A DNA stretch of 64,000 bases from the NCBI GenBank assembly GCA_023374045.1, contig CM041778.1, forward strand, positions 93,436,839-93,500,838. The letters run 5' to 3'. The notes under the pieces were generated by a model. It worked only from the letters and a program-made list of their open reading frames with translations. It did not search any database and was not told where the DNA came from. Both the position numbers and the translations under genes were made by a program. Source of the stretch: Limonium bicolor. Lineage: Eukaryota; Streptophyta; Magnoliopsida; Caryophyllales; Plumbaginaceae. Positions 9,767-20,606 of this stretch are shown here, piece by piece (the stretch's first letter is position 1; every line of letters begins with the position of its first letter).

Positions 9767-12569
9767 AACAAGGCATAGAGGAATAACCCTCAATGCCTAA
9801 GAGTAACCAGTTACCACTAACAACATTGTTATGTTAGTTAGGAATCGTGTTCCGTGACTGGATGTAGATTCCTTGTGTGATATACATATATATTGTATTG
9901 CCATGATGCATGTTGTTTGATTAAAATGAACTCCATGTATATCCGACCCAAAGTAGTCGGCGTACCGCGGTTAGCACGCGGTATATGCGAATTTCATGCG
10001 CAGCGTAAGCTGACCCCCTAGGGGGAACGTTTTTAGTGTGCAGGTACTTGAAGCTGACCACCGTTCGAGAGAGTAGGACGGGGACAGTTATGAAGCGTGG
10101 GTAGTTAGATCGTAATTACTTATGCATTTAAATGAGTGTAAGTCCGAGTATGTTATCGGCATCCGTATATTGTAGACTCGGTATAGTAAAGAAGTGAAAT
10201 GAGTATTGTATTTGTATGAAGTACTCGGTTGATCCAGTCCATCAGACCGTTACTGTATTTGAGATAGGCCTGGTTAGCCATATGGGTGGCTAACGGCGTT
10301 GTTTCACCCCTCGTTGTAGTTAGAGTTCCGCTGCGTGAGTAAGAGTAATTGGTGTTAAACTTAAGAGGTAATGACGAGATTAACGGTTGGGGTGTTACAG
10401 CAAGAAATACCGAGATTCAAGCTTTTTTTTCCCATTCAGCATACCATGTACATAGAGACCAACAACCACAAAAAACATGCACAAAAAAATTCCAAAATCA
10501 CACATCCAAAAATCCAAAAAAGTCATACATCCAAAAAATCCCAAAATAAAAAAACATACCTTCAAAATCCAAAAAAATGCAGTCACTGTCATATCATGGG
10601 ATCACCATGCGGGAGTTTTCACTCCCTAAAATTCAAAATCCCAGGAGCCAATCATCGACCAAATACCATTTTGAAACAACTTCTCTCACATCACATCCAC
10701 AACTTGACCTTCTTCAGGGCTTACAATGACGGGATGAGCTTCAAGAACCGCAAGCTGAGTTCGGCTCAAGCGAGACTAGTCATAACCTTACCACTCATGC
10801 ATTGCATCCATTAAAAAAAACAAGCAAAAAAAAAATCGAACCAAATTCGAATGAGTCATTTCATTCATCATTTCATGCATCCTATACATATTAATTCCAT
10901 ATTACCACATCATATTGCATTGTAGATAATTGCATTTGCATACTCCCATATCGAAACGATGTCTTCGGTGAAAAGCTTGATTGATTGTTTGAATATAGTG
11001 TTTGAATCACTAAACTCTTGACCCGTCAATGAACTCAAGGGTCCAATCAAAATCAGCACCCACAACCAAAGTGAGTAGTGTACAAAGAGCGGTATTTTCC
11101 TTCGAATTTCAAATGAGTGTTTGGACAACCCATTGAGTGATGAAGGAAGGTAAAGAGTTCTAATTGAGGTAAAACCACGAGCGACATGTGCATTCCTTCA
11201 GCACATGGAGAGGCACAAATCATAGTGAGAGCAATGTCGATAAACATGATCACGACTGTGATTCGTGCAAAGATTTGAGAAGAGTAAGAAAACAATCATT
11301 GAAATAATGAGAATGACGAGGCACTTAGGATCAAAATCCCCACAAAACCAAAAGCTTTGACTGCCCTGTACATAATCCCTTAGTAAGCCCCGCTGAGCCT
11401 TTCACAATAACCTTTTTTCTGAACTCCACAACATGCCAACCCACGTACATATACTTACTTGCCCTTGCAATAGAGGATCTCAAAGGAGCCGGAGCCATGG
11501 TCTCTCCCCCACCATCTTCACAAAAACAACAAATGAAATGCTTGAAGAAATCAGTGAGTCAATGCAACTCCAAAGCCAAACACCAAAAAAGACACCGAAA
11601 ATGTTCAAGAAGATCGATGAGTCAATGCAACTCCAGAGCTAAAAGCCAAAATACAAAGCAGAGAACGCTTGAGAAAGTTGATGAGCCAAATGCAGTTTCA
11701 AAAAAAAACAAAAAAAAACAAAATGAGAAGAAAGTTCAAATCGAGCACCAGAAGAGGCAAGAAGGAGAAATCCAAATCAGAAGGACCAATGATGTCCCAT
11801 AGAAACCAATAAAGGTTATCAAAACCCGTCCAATCATTCCACCCATGGCAAAGGCGAAACACGTCCTCTATTGCACAAAAGCTCCACAATTCCCAAATAA
11901 ATCCCCCAGTCCCATGTAACATACACCATACCCCTCAGCCCCGTTATAACCCAATAAAAGACCTCTGACTCATTAGTTGGTGAGCGTTAACTGAAAGTAT
12001 CGGATCTGAAACATGAATCATAAGCTTCGTACTTGTTATCAACATGTCCTGTCATACTAAAGGGACCACGAGTGAATGAGTGTGACCTTAACCCACAAGG
12101 TCTTCTGAGTACGAGTGACTCTTTGATCGAAGCACCAAATCATAAACATCTAAACCCATTGCAGGTGAGGAATTTGTAAGGATCGGAAAGTCTAGAACCT
12201 CGAAAGAAATTCTAAGGAAAATACTACTCCGAGCATCGAGAGCATCATCACACCATTAGCACACACAACCACACTCACAAGAGATTGACCCATATCCCTC
12301 CGTGAGAGGAAAGTGATTCACGCATTCCAGTTGAACAATCACTCAAGATCGAACCAAAGATGTCTTATATTCGTAAACCTCATATTAATAAAGATAAGGC
12401 CATACCTTCTCTCCAAAAATTGCATATGCATTTTGCATCGTATCCGACATTTAATATCTGCACGCATCATAACCAATTCATCATCAGCATCCGATTGGTG
12501 AGTACTCTGCCTAGTCTCGCTGAAAGTCGACTTCAGTTGCAGTTATTGAAGCTCAATTCCCGATCAAAA

Positions 12570-13340
12570 GAAGTCAAACCTAGAGCCATCCCAAGGCCAT
12601 ACCGAGATCGTACAAGAGTCATTCGAAAGCCATGCAGAAACCATTCCAGAGCATTCCTGGAGCCATGCGGGAGCCTCTCCAATAGTTCGAGAACAATACG
12701 GGAGCCATTCTCAGACATTGGAACCATTCCTAGAGCTATCCAGAAGCCATCCCAAGAGCCAGAGCCATACGGGAGCCACCTCTGAACCATACTGGAGCCG
12801 ATTCATTATCAAAGCCTCACCCGCAGAGGATCGAACTACGTATGGTCTGATCTCAATAGGGAATTGAGTACGTAGGCAGCCCATTCAGGGCGCGACCACA
12901 ACAAGGGCGGAAAACTTCCATTTCCCCTCGGTGTCAACGAAGTGAACCAGCCAAAGCGTCATCATGCTCAATCGGCACAAGGTCATCCCAAAGCCATCCA
13001 TGGAAATCATTGAACCATGATGGGAACTACCAATAAAGTCATTCAACTTTGTTTCGTCATTCACCCATCGAAACATTCACCCCACTACAAGTCCACAACA
13101 AATCCCGTCAAACAACAATAAATTCATCATCGGAGCCATCAAACCACCTTGACAAAATCTCAAAAAAATCAATGCCCACCAAATGCCACAAAATCACCAC
13201 CATGTCAAACCCCAACCACCCCGAGACCATTGGTCACATCGGAGCCATCAGCGCATACAGGAGCCATCAACGCATGCGGGCGGAGCCATCTCAGATCCTT
13301 TGAAGCCATGCCGGAGCCACCAGCCATCCCGAGGTTTGAT
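12570..13340 (+). repeat. Degenerate GGAGCCAT-type short repeats
   Basis: Two clusters (about 12570-12800 and 13130-13340) consist of irregular units of 18-24 bp built on ggagccat(c/a)c. They are separated by the GAACTACGTA motif. The reading frames here are by-products of the repeat. Confidence 0.65.
12833..12898 (+). other. GAACTACGTA palindromic motif, copy 1
   Basis: The motif reads gaactacgta, ggtctgatctcaat, aggg, aattgagtacgtag, gcag. CTCAAT pairs with ATTGAG and CTACGTA with TACGTAG, giving a two-part stem. Nearly the same 65 bp recurs at 19459-19525 and 19813-19879 inside the B LTR. Confidence 0.75.
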
Positions 13341-13487
13341 GTTACTATAGAGCTATCTGCTCACACAAAAACATAATCCACAAACAGGAAGTTGAATTCA
13401 ATTAATACATTGGTAATCACCTCACATCACATATCATCTGCATATACCCACAAAATTTGCTCACTATCTGACGCATCTTCACAACCC

Positions 13488-15437
13488 GCTAGGCAGCTAT
13501 TACGCTACTAGTGCGGTCTCGCCTTTTTTCCTCCACTAGGCAGCTATTACGCTACTAGTGCGAAATCGTCCAATTCATAACCCGCTAGGCAGCTATTACG
13601 CTACTTGTGCGAAATCGTCCAATTCATAACCCGCTAGGCAGCTATTACGCTACTAGTGCGGTCTCACCTTTTTTCTCCACTAGGCAGCTATTACGCTACT
13701 AGTGCGAAATCGTCAATTCATAACCCGCTAGGCAGCTATTACGCTACTAGTGCGGTCTCGCCTTTTTTTTTCCTCCACTAGGCAGCTATTACGCTACTAG
13801 TGCGAAATCGTCCAATTCATAACCCGCTAGGCAGCTATTACGCTACTAGTGCGGTCCCTCCTTTTTTCCTCCACTAGGCAGCTATTACGCTACTAGTGCG
13901 AGATCGTTCACTTCATAACCTACTAGGCAGCTATTACGCTACTAGTGCGGTCCCAATCTTTTCCTCCGCTAGGCAGCTATTACGCTACTAGTGCGAGATC
14001 GTTCACTTCATAACCCGCTAGGCAGCTATTACGCTACTAGTGCGGTCTCGTTGTTTTTTTCCTCCACTAGGCAGCTATTACGCTACTGGTGCGAGATCGT
14101 TCGCTTCATAACCTACTAGGCAGCTATTACGCTACTAGTGCGGTCCCAATCTTTCCTCCGCTAGGCAGCTATTACGCTACTAGTGCGAGATCGTTCACTT
14201 CATAACCGCTAGGCAGCTATTACGCTACTAGTGCGGTCTCGTTGTTTTTTCCTCCGCTAGGCAGCTATTACGCTACTAGTGCGAGATCGTTCACTTCGTA
14301 ACCCGCTAGGCAGCTATTACGCTACTAGTACAGTCTCGTTGTTTTTTCCTCCACTAGGCAGCTATTACGCTACTGGTGCGAGATCGTTCGCTTCATAACC
14401 TACTAGGCAGCTATTACGCTACTAGTGCGGTCCCAATCTTTTCCTCCGCTAGGCAGCTATTACGCTACTAGTGCGAGATCGTTCACTTCATAACCCGCTA
14501 GGCAGCTATTACGCTACTAGTGCGGTCTCGTTATCTTTTCCTCCGCTAGGCAGCTATTACGCTACTAGTGCGAGATCGTTCACTTCATAACCCGCTAGGC
14601 AGCTATTACGCTACTAGTGCGGTCTCGTTGTTTTTTCCTCCACTAGGCAGCTATTACGCTACTGGTGCGAGATCGTTCGCTTCATAACCTACTAGGCAGC
14701 TATTACGCTACTAGTGCGGGTCCCAATCTTTTCCTCCGCTAGGCAGCTATTACGCTACTAGTGCGAGATCGTTCACTTCATAACCCGCTAGGCAGCTATT
14801 ACGCTACTAGTGCGGTCTCGTTGTTTTTTTCCTCCGCTAGGCAGCTATTACGCTACTAGTGCGAGATCGTTCACTTCGTAACCGCTAGGCAGCTATTACG
14901 CTACTAGTGCGGTCTCGTTGTTTTTTCCTCCACTAGGCAGCTATTACGCTACTGGTGCGAGATCGTTCGCTTCATAACCTACTAGGCAGCTATTACGCTA
15001 CTAGTGCGGTCCCAATCTTTTCCTCCGCTAGGCAGCTATTACGCTACTAGTGCGAGATCGTTCACTTCATAACCTGCTAGGCAGCTATTACGCTACTAGT
15101 GCGGTCTCGTTGTTTTTTCCTCCGCTAGGCAGCTATTACGCTACTAGTGCGAGATCGTTCACTTCATAACCCACTAGGCAGCTATTACGCTACTAGTGCG
15201 GTCTCGTTGTTTTTTCCTCCACTAGGCAGCTATTACGCTACTGGTGCGAGATCGTTCGCTTCATAACCTACTAGGCAGCTATTACGCTACTAGTGCGGTC
15301 CCAATCTTTTCCTCCGCTAGGCAGCTATTACGCTACTAGTGCGAGATCGTTCACTTCATAACCCGCTAGGCAGCTATTACGACTAGTGCGGTCTCGTCGT
15401 TTTTTCATCCGCTAGGCAGCTATTACGCTACTAGTAC
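13488..15437 (+). repeat. Satellite array with 41 cores and higher-order structure
   Basis: A 27-bp core (ctaggcagctattacgctac plus tagtgcg) occurs 41 times, on average every 47-48 bp. Spacers alternate between a T-rich type (ggtctcgttgttttttcctc) and an agatcgttcacttcataacc type. From about 14085 on, a core variant with CTACTGG recurs every six cores, at 14085, 14372, 14661, 14951 and 15240 (287-290 bp). That is a higher-order repeat. The core can fold as CTAG-gc-AGC-tattac-GCT-a-CTAG. The 5' part (before about 13900) has more diverged spacers. It lies in the 3' UTR of element B. Confidence 0.95.
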
Positions 15438-15457
15438 GGTACACATTCAAAAGTATT

Positions 15458-15900
15458 ATAGGCTCGTCATAAGTCCTATAGCTAGATGTCAAGAGGTCAA
15501 GTTGAGGCTCTCCTAAGTCCTCATACTTTCGATTGCATCCTAGGCTCGTCATAAGCCCTAGGACTGGATGTCAAGAGGTCCAGTCGAGGCTCTCCTAAGT
15601 CCTCGTGCACCCCAAACCAATCTATTGTCAGCATTCTAGGCTCGTCATAAGCCCTAGGACTGGATGTCAAGAGGTCCAGTCGAGGCTCTTCTAAGTCCTC
15701 GTGCACCCCAAACCAATCTATTGTCAGCATTCTAGGCTCGTCATAAGCCCTAGGACTGGATGTCAAAAGGTCCAGTCGAGGCTCTCCTAAGTCCTCGTAC
15801 ACCCCAAACCAATCTATTGTCAGCATTCTAGGCTCGTCATAAGTTCTAGGACTGGAAGTCAAGAGGTCCAGTTGAGGCTCGTAATAAGTCCTCGTGCATT
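15458..15900 (+). repeat. 96-bp tandem repeat with aggctcgtcataag core
   Basis: The core aggctcgtcataag starts at 15458, 15542, 15638, 15734 and 15830, so the later units have a 96-bp period. As 96 is a multiple of three, the minus strand shows an open frame of 32-residue repeats (15521-15931), which I regard as an artefact. The core is the reverse complement of the 31-32 bp repeat in element D (23388-23830). Confidence 0.92.
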
Positions 15901-15976
15901 CAACTATCATATCATTTCCTGTCGCATTCATACATTATCTTCTCACGGTCGCATCCCAATGCCTCACAAAACCATT

Positions 15977-16074
15977 GTGAGAATTTTTGGCGCCCTCTCA
16001 ACCTTGATCCAATTCTGCAAGTTCTTGCAAAATTGAATCAAGGGGAGCCATCTGTAGACACCAAAAATTCTCAC
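15977..16074 (+). promoter_or_regulatory. Polypurine tract and LTR start inside a long hairpin (B)
   Basis: The outer arms GTGAGAATTTTTGG (15977-15990) and CCAAAAATTCTCAC (16061-16074) are perfect complements. The inner arms 16002-16021 and 16024-16043 pair over 20 bp with a few mismatches. The 3' inner arm runs into the polypurine tract AATCAAGGGGAGCC, and the outer 3' arm begins 8 bp into the LTR (TGTAGACACC at 16053). Confidence 0.8.
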
Positions 16075-18409
16075 CCCTTAAAAAAACTTTTAAACAAATA
16101 ACTAAAATAAGAGAGTCGTCGCCTTTCTTTTCAAAACTTATTCATGTGCATACCAAAATGAAACTGTCATTTATGACAAATTTTCAAATCAATTTTCAAA
16201 GCATCCACTTTCAACCCATCCCTTTTCGTTACTTACTTATTTTACCATTTATTTTTGATTTATTTCATATCAATTGGTTATGTTTTTATTCGCTTATTTA
16301 TTAGCCTATTCGTTTTGATTTGGTTACTGTTTATTTTATCTCATTTCATTGATACTTTTACTTGTATTTTCTTTATTAGTACTTGTTTTCATTTCGTCTT
16401 TATCGTTATTGTTTTTTAAATCATTTCATCATTTTATGTACATTTCACTATTATATTCCATACTAGTATTTTTCGTACATATGTAATTCAATTTCCATTT
16501 CATGGAATTCACGTATTTTTACTTTCATCATACTAGTAATACTTCATTATTTCATGTACTTATCATCACTATTTTGTTTATTTTATATTTTTATTATGTT
16601 TTGTATTTTATCATTTACATTCTATAATTTCATGACATTTACAAGGAAAACAATTCATTTTATTGTACATTTACATTATAAGCGAACGCTAACGTTCTTA
16701 AGGGTTACTCAGTTCAAATTAAAACTTTAGTATTATTTCTTGCTTCTATGTACAGAATTTTGTCATAGTGTAACTGGTTAGTAGCTTAATAGCAGAAGGA
16801 GAAGGTTTTGGATTCGATCTGCAATGTAGACATATAGTTTGTTTATTTTATTTTTGTCAGCCCTTTCCAGACCGATGGCCTAATTCGGCCCATTCTCAAG
16901 CAAACCGAACGAGGCCTGGAGGTCCTGTTACTGAGACCCAATCTAGCTGTTGCCTGAGCAAAAAAAACCCTATTCATTCTCTTCTTCATAAAAGAAAACA
17001 GTAGCCGTCTCCTTCCTCCAGTGGCTCGATCATCTTCCCCATCCATTCTCAACATCAAAATATCCCAGGCATCTTCATCCTTTTGCTCCCGAAAATTAGA
17101 AACAAAACACGATTCGAGCTCCCTCATCTTCACCGCTCCTCTGGTCGAACTCAAGCTCTTCTATTTTCCTCTTCAGAAATACCGTGGTTAACAGTCACCG
17201 TTTGCCCACCACCATCGACTACCTCCATCGACCAACACCTCCCTCCTCCATCTTCCAATTCGTACTCAGCAACAAAAAAAAAAATCCTAATCTACACATT
17301 CTGGTTGTTCTTCTTCAAGACCGAGGATAAAAATGGAAAACAATCCTCCCTCTCGATTCAGATGTTGTTTCTCCTCATTTCTCAGGGAGTGAGCCCCTCA
17401 CTCAACACTGTCGAATTTGCAACTCAAACTTGCAACCCTGGAACACCATCTCTCACTATCCTCTTCACCGGTAATTTTGCAAACATATTGGCGAACGAAG
17501 GAACATCGCTCTTCTTCACGGTATTTTGTAAGCCCAGCTGGCGAGCAAGGAACCTGACGAACAAAGAATAGATGTGCTCTTCGCCTCCCTTCATTATTCT
17601 CTTCTGTTTGCGCCTCTTGCTGCATATTCAACTGGCGAAGAAGGAAAACACATGCTCCTCTTCTTTTTCTCTTAATTATCGGTAATCTTGCAAACCCAGT
17701 TGGTGAATAAGGAGCTTATATGCTCAGTTTCTCTCGTTCCCTTCACTCTTGGTAATTATGTTGTGAAAGTGTTTCTGAATATTACTTGTTGCTGCTGATG
17801 TCTGGTGTTTGAAATGATTCCCTCGACTGATCCGAATTGCTTGATCTTGCCCAAACAATGAGATTTTGCTTTTTGGATCTCTAAGGTCATCCTTTGTTAG
17901 TTGCTTAATTCTGGCTGTACAAACTCTCTGTTGCATTGTTCGATGCATAAAACTGAATGAGCTCATAATTTCATCTAAAATGTGCTCCGTTGGGTTGCTT
18001 GAGACCACCATGAATTCCTGTTTAGTGAAGGCAGAATGGATAAGGAAGAAGCAACCAAAATGATTAATTGAAAGAAGAGGGTTTACTTTCGGAAACTTGC
18101 TTGCGGTTTGCTACTACTTATATTGATTGCCCGAATTTTGTTTTGCCTGTCGTGAAAGTGTTGGGTAAGGCCCAATAAAATTCTAACTGTTTGGTCCCAG
18201 GACCTCTGTGTGGCTGATCTATCTTTAGGCATGTTGGGCCAACGCATTTAAACCTAGAGAGCCCAAATAGGTTACCCAGATGCAGATCAGGTCCACAACT
18301 TTCTGTGGGCCTTTTTAGAAACACCCTATGACCATTCACAGATGTTACTCACATTAAGGTCATAGTACCCGAGGGTCGTAGTACCTGTTTGTGGGTAATA
18401 TCTTTCCGG

Positions 18410-18420
18410 TATATATAAAT
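18410..18420 (+). promoter_or_regulatory. Candidate TATA box in LTR B
   Basis: TATATATAAAT lies 2.36 kb into the LTR, the only strong TATA match near its middle. It is followed by an A-rich tract. It is a plausible U3/R promoter, but no start site can be shown. Confidence 0.5.
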
Positions 18421-18569
18421 AAAAAAAAATTTCCAAACAATCCATAATCATAAAAATAACAATATCATCAAAATGAAACCAAGACTCAATTCAAAATGAA
18501 ATCAAAAATCCAAAGGTCAAATTCTATTTCAAAAATCAAAATCAAATTCAGTTGCAACCCAAAATCAAA

Positions 18570-18870
18570 TCCAATTTCAAGGCCCAATCCAATAGACCCA
18601 TTTGGGCCTAACCTAATAAACCCAATTTCAGTTGGCGCATTTTTATAAGCCCATTTTTTCTGCCCAAACCTGAAGCCCGTTTTTCTAGGCCCAAACTTGA
18701 GGCCCGTTTTAAGGCTCAAATATGGCCCGATTCCTAGGCCCAAAATCCAAATTAGGTCTGAAATCCAAATCAAGCCCAACAATCAAGGCTCATTTTCGGC
18801 CCAAATCAAAGCTCATGTTCGGCTTTATTTTGAGGCCCATTTCAGCCCAATTTTGAGGCCCAAAAAACAA
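18570..18870 (+). promoter_or_regulatory. Cluster of GGCCCA/AGCCCA (site II) boxes in LTR B
   Basis: About eleven GGCCCA, AGCCCA or TGGGCC boxes occur within 300 bp. TGGGCC/GGCCCA are the site II elements bound by TCP factors in plant promoters. They lie just downstream of the TATA candidate, so they could instead be a simple degenerate repeat. Confidence 0.5.
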
Positions 18871-19197
18871 TTCAATTACAATTCAGAAAACCAATCCTAT
18901 TTCAACTCCAGTCTGAAAATCGATCCAATGCAAATAAATTCCAAGTTCAATAAAAATTCAATTCCAAACTTATTCGAATTCAATTTAAGTCCAAAAATTC
19001 ATTCAATTCAAAAATTCATTCAATTCCAACTCACTTCGAAAATCCATTCACTTCGAAAACCCATTTCAAATTTTGATTCAATTCAAAAATTCACTTCAAT
19101 CGTAAATAATTTTAAACTCCGTAAATCTCAAATTCCAACTTCAAGCTCTTCGAAAGCTTCAAAACTCCTCAAAATCCAATTACCCCCGCACATTCAA

Positions 19198-19760
19198 ATG
19201 TCTCACAGACCCGAGTGTCTCACAGACTTTGTCAACTCAGTGATTCAAATGTCTCACAGACCCGAGCGTCTCACAGACTTCGACATCTCAAGGGTTCAAA
19301 TGTCTCACAGACCAGAGCGTCTCATAGACTACAACATCCCACACTTCAAACATCTCATTAGGATTCAAACATTCCGTAAAAACTCTCAAATCTCAAACAA
19401 CATTCAAATATCTCCAAGCTCCACAAACATCAAAACTTCCAAATCTCCTAATAATCCTGAACTACGTAAGGTCTGATCTCAACAGGGAGTTGAGTACGTA
19501 GGCAACTCACACAGGGTGCGACCCCACATCCATCAAAATGCCATTTCTCACTCAGCCATCTCACCTCCAAACAACCCTGTATCGTCTCACAGACCCGAGT
19601 GTCTCACAGACTTTGTTATTCCAATGATTCGAATATCTCACAGACCAGAGCATCTCATAGACCCGAGTGTCCCACAGATCCGAGTGTCTCACAGATTTCG
19701 ACATCTCAAGATTTCAAACGTCTCATAGACCCAAGCATCTCACAGACCACAACACCCCAC
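19198..19760 (+). repeat. tctcacagacc(c)gag repeats in LTR B
   Basis: Irregular units carrying tctcacagac and gag(t/c)gtctcacagactt fill 19198-19350 and 19583-19760, separated by A/C-rich sequence and a GAACTACGTA motif. Confidence 0.75.
19459..19525 (+). other. GAACTACGTA palindromic motif, copy 2
   Basis: This has the same layout as at 12833: actacgtaaggtctgat, ctcaac-aggga-gttgag, tacgtaggcaac. The ctcaac/gttgag stem differs from copy 1 (ctcaat/attgag) by a paired change. Confidence 0.75.
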
Positions 19761-19812
19761 ACATCAAGCTTTTCTAAAAACCCTCAAACAACAAAATCTC
19801 CAAAAAAAACCT

Positions 19813-19879
19813 GAACTACGTAAGGTCTGATCTCAACAGGGAGTTGAGTACGTAGGCAGCCCACATAGGGTGCGACCCC
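19813..19879 (+). other. GAACTACGTA palindromic motif, copy 3
   Basis: It is almost identical to copy 2, 354 bp further on. The repeat of motif plus tctcacagac cluster suggests a segmental duplication within the LTR. Confidence 0.75.
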
Positions 19880-20353
19880 ATTCCAATCTAAAAAACCCTT
19901 TCCCAACTCTAGGGTGACATTTATGTCTGTCAAACATTCAAATCCCTTATAACTCCCACAAACTCTTGACTTCTTCAACTCTCAATATCAGACTCCTAAT
20001 CTTTCATTCTATACTCATTCGAATTCATCAATTCTTCTTCTTGACGCTAGCTTGGCAGAAAAGCTCGCCTCATCCACTCGTTTTTCTCTCCTCCTGTCCT
20101 AATCCTATTCTTGGCTTTTAAATGAATCTCTCTAAAAAGGTTTTGAAAGAAGGTAATCCCGACAATTGGAGACCGAGGTTTCCTCGGGCACCAATCCGAA
20201 GTCGTGGTCGTTGCCACTTCCAAGGGGTGTAACCCAGTGCGAACCCACACAGAATCTCTGAAATGATCAGATAAGTCCTATCCATAGGCAACAATCTCAG
20301 AGTTAATTAACGGTTCTTAGAACCCGATCTTCCTTCCTAGTTATCATAGGTCA

Positions 20354-20606
20354 AACTAGGTGGCGACTCTAGTCAATTTCCGCCCTTAGGGCATAAGTCT
20401 GCGTGGAGCCCATCGAGAGCGGGTGTAGTGCACACTTGCACTCCCCTCTATGCTTTCTGGGAAAGACGGACGATTTAGTAGGTATTTGAGGGATGCCAGA
20501 ATAACAGGTTTTCACCCTCCACAGAATGACATTTTAGGATCTCGGCTTTTCAGTCAAGAACCATATTTAGATAGACCCCCCCTCATACCGAAAAATCACC
20601 CTCCAC
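20354..20606 (+). mobile_element. Tat-type primer site and leader after LTR B
   Basis: GGTGGCGACTC (20360-20370) matches the tRNA-Arg-type primer site of Tat/Ogre elements. The 240 bp that follow would be the start of an internal domain and are cut off by element C at about 20607. A 69-codon frame (20450-20656) crosses that junction, so it is not a gene. Confidence 0.55.

Larger units (their letters stand above)
6029..10399 (+). mobile_element. Element A, complete 3' LTR (4.37 kb)
   Basis: The LTR starts TTTAACACCCC (one change from TGTAACACCCC) after the polypurine tract and ends GGGGTGTTACA. Its last 1.1 kb matches the 5' LTR tail at 1-1108. Inside are a TGAGTCA bZIP/GCN4-type box at 6607-6613, a pyrimidine-rich leader-like tract (about 6650-6790), a hairpin array (8165-8342) and a mini-hairpin array (9597-9766). 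The next 5 bases, gcaag (10400-10404), are the expected target duplication; its partner lies outside the window. The LTR is unusually long. No coding region is credible. Confidence 0.92.
10400..16052 (+). mobile_element. Element B, long non-coding 3' region of a Tat-like element
   Basis: This region runs from the insertion point of A to a polypurine tract (16036-16052) and an LTR start. No gag or pol motif is recognisable. It is a string of degenerate and exact tandem repeats: gatgagtcaatgcaactcc repeats near 11540-11690, GGAGCCAT-type repeats (12570-13340), a 41-copy array (13488-15437) and a 96-bp repeat (15458-15900). Tat/Ogre elements are known to carry hypervariable, repeat-rich 3' UTRs, which fits. 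The stretch 10400-11530 is A/C-rich with no feature I can support. Confidence 0.7.
16053..20353 (+). mobile_element. Element B, Tat-like LTR (about 4.3 kb)
   Basis: The LTR starts TGTAGACACC after a polypurine tract and ends just before GGTGGCGACTC (20360-20370), a primer site of the tRNA-Arg type used by Tat/Ogre elements. The exact end (20346 or 20353) is uncertain. It contains an AT-rich stretch (16080-16680), pyrimidine-rich leader-like sequence with degenerate ttgcaa-ccc-tggcga units (17420-17760), a TATATATAAA box (18410), a run of GGCCCA boxes (18570-18870), tctcacagacc repeats (19198-19350, 19583-19760) and two GAACTACGTA motifs. ORFs here (17083-17571; 18697-19476) lack domains and are low-complexity. 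Confidence 0.75.

Noticed and set aside
10371..10814. 147-residue ORF crossing the A/B junction
   Set aside because: It begins inside the LTR of A and continues into unrelated A/C-rich sequence, so it is a chance fusion.
13488..15437. CRISPR-like pattern of constant repeats and spacers
   Set aside because: The spacers are only two or three recurring types, the array has higher-order periodicity, and the context is a plant retrotransposon.
15521..15931. 136-residue minus-strand ORF with 32-residue repeats
   Set aside because: It arises because the 96-bp repeat is a multiple of three; there is no family, and it is antisense to the element.
17083..17571. 162-residue ORF in LTR B
   Set aside because: Pyrimidine-rich leader-like sequence with no recognised domain; contains the degenerate tggcga repeats.
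18697..19476. 259-residue plus-strand ORF, the longest in the window
   Set aside because: Low-complexity, low-G sequence inside an LTR with tctcacagac repeats; no domain, and stop-poor because of composition.
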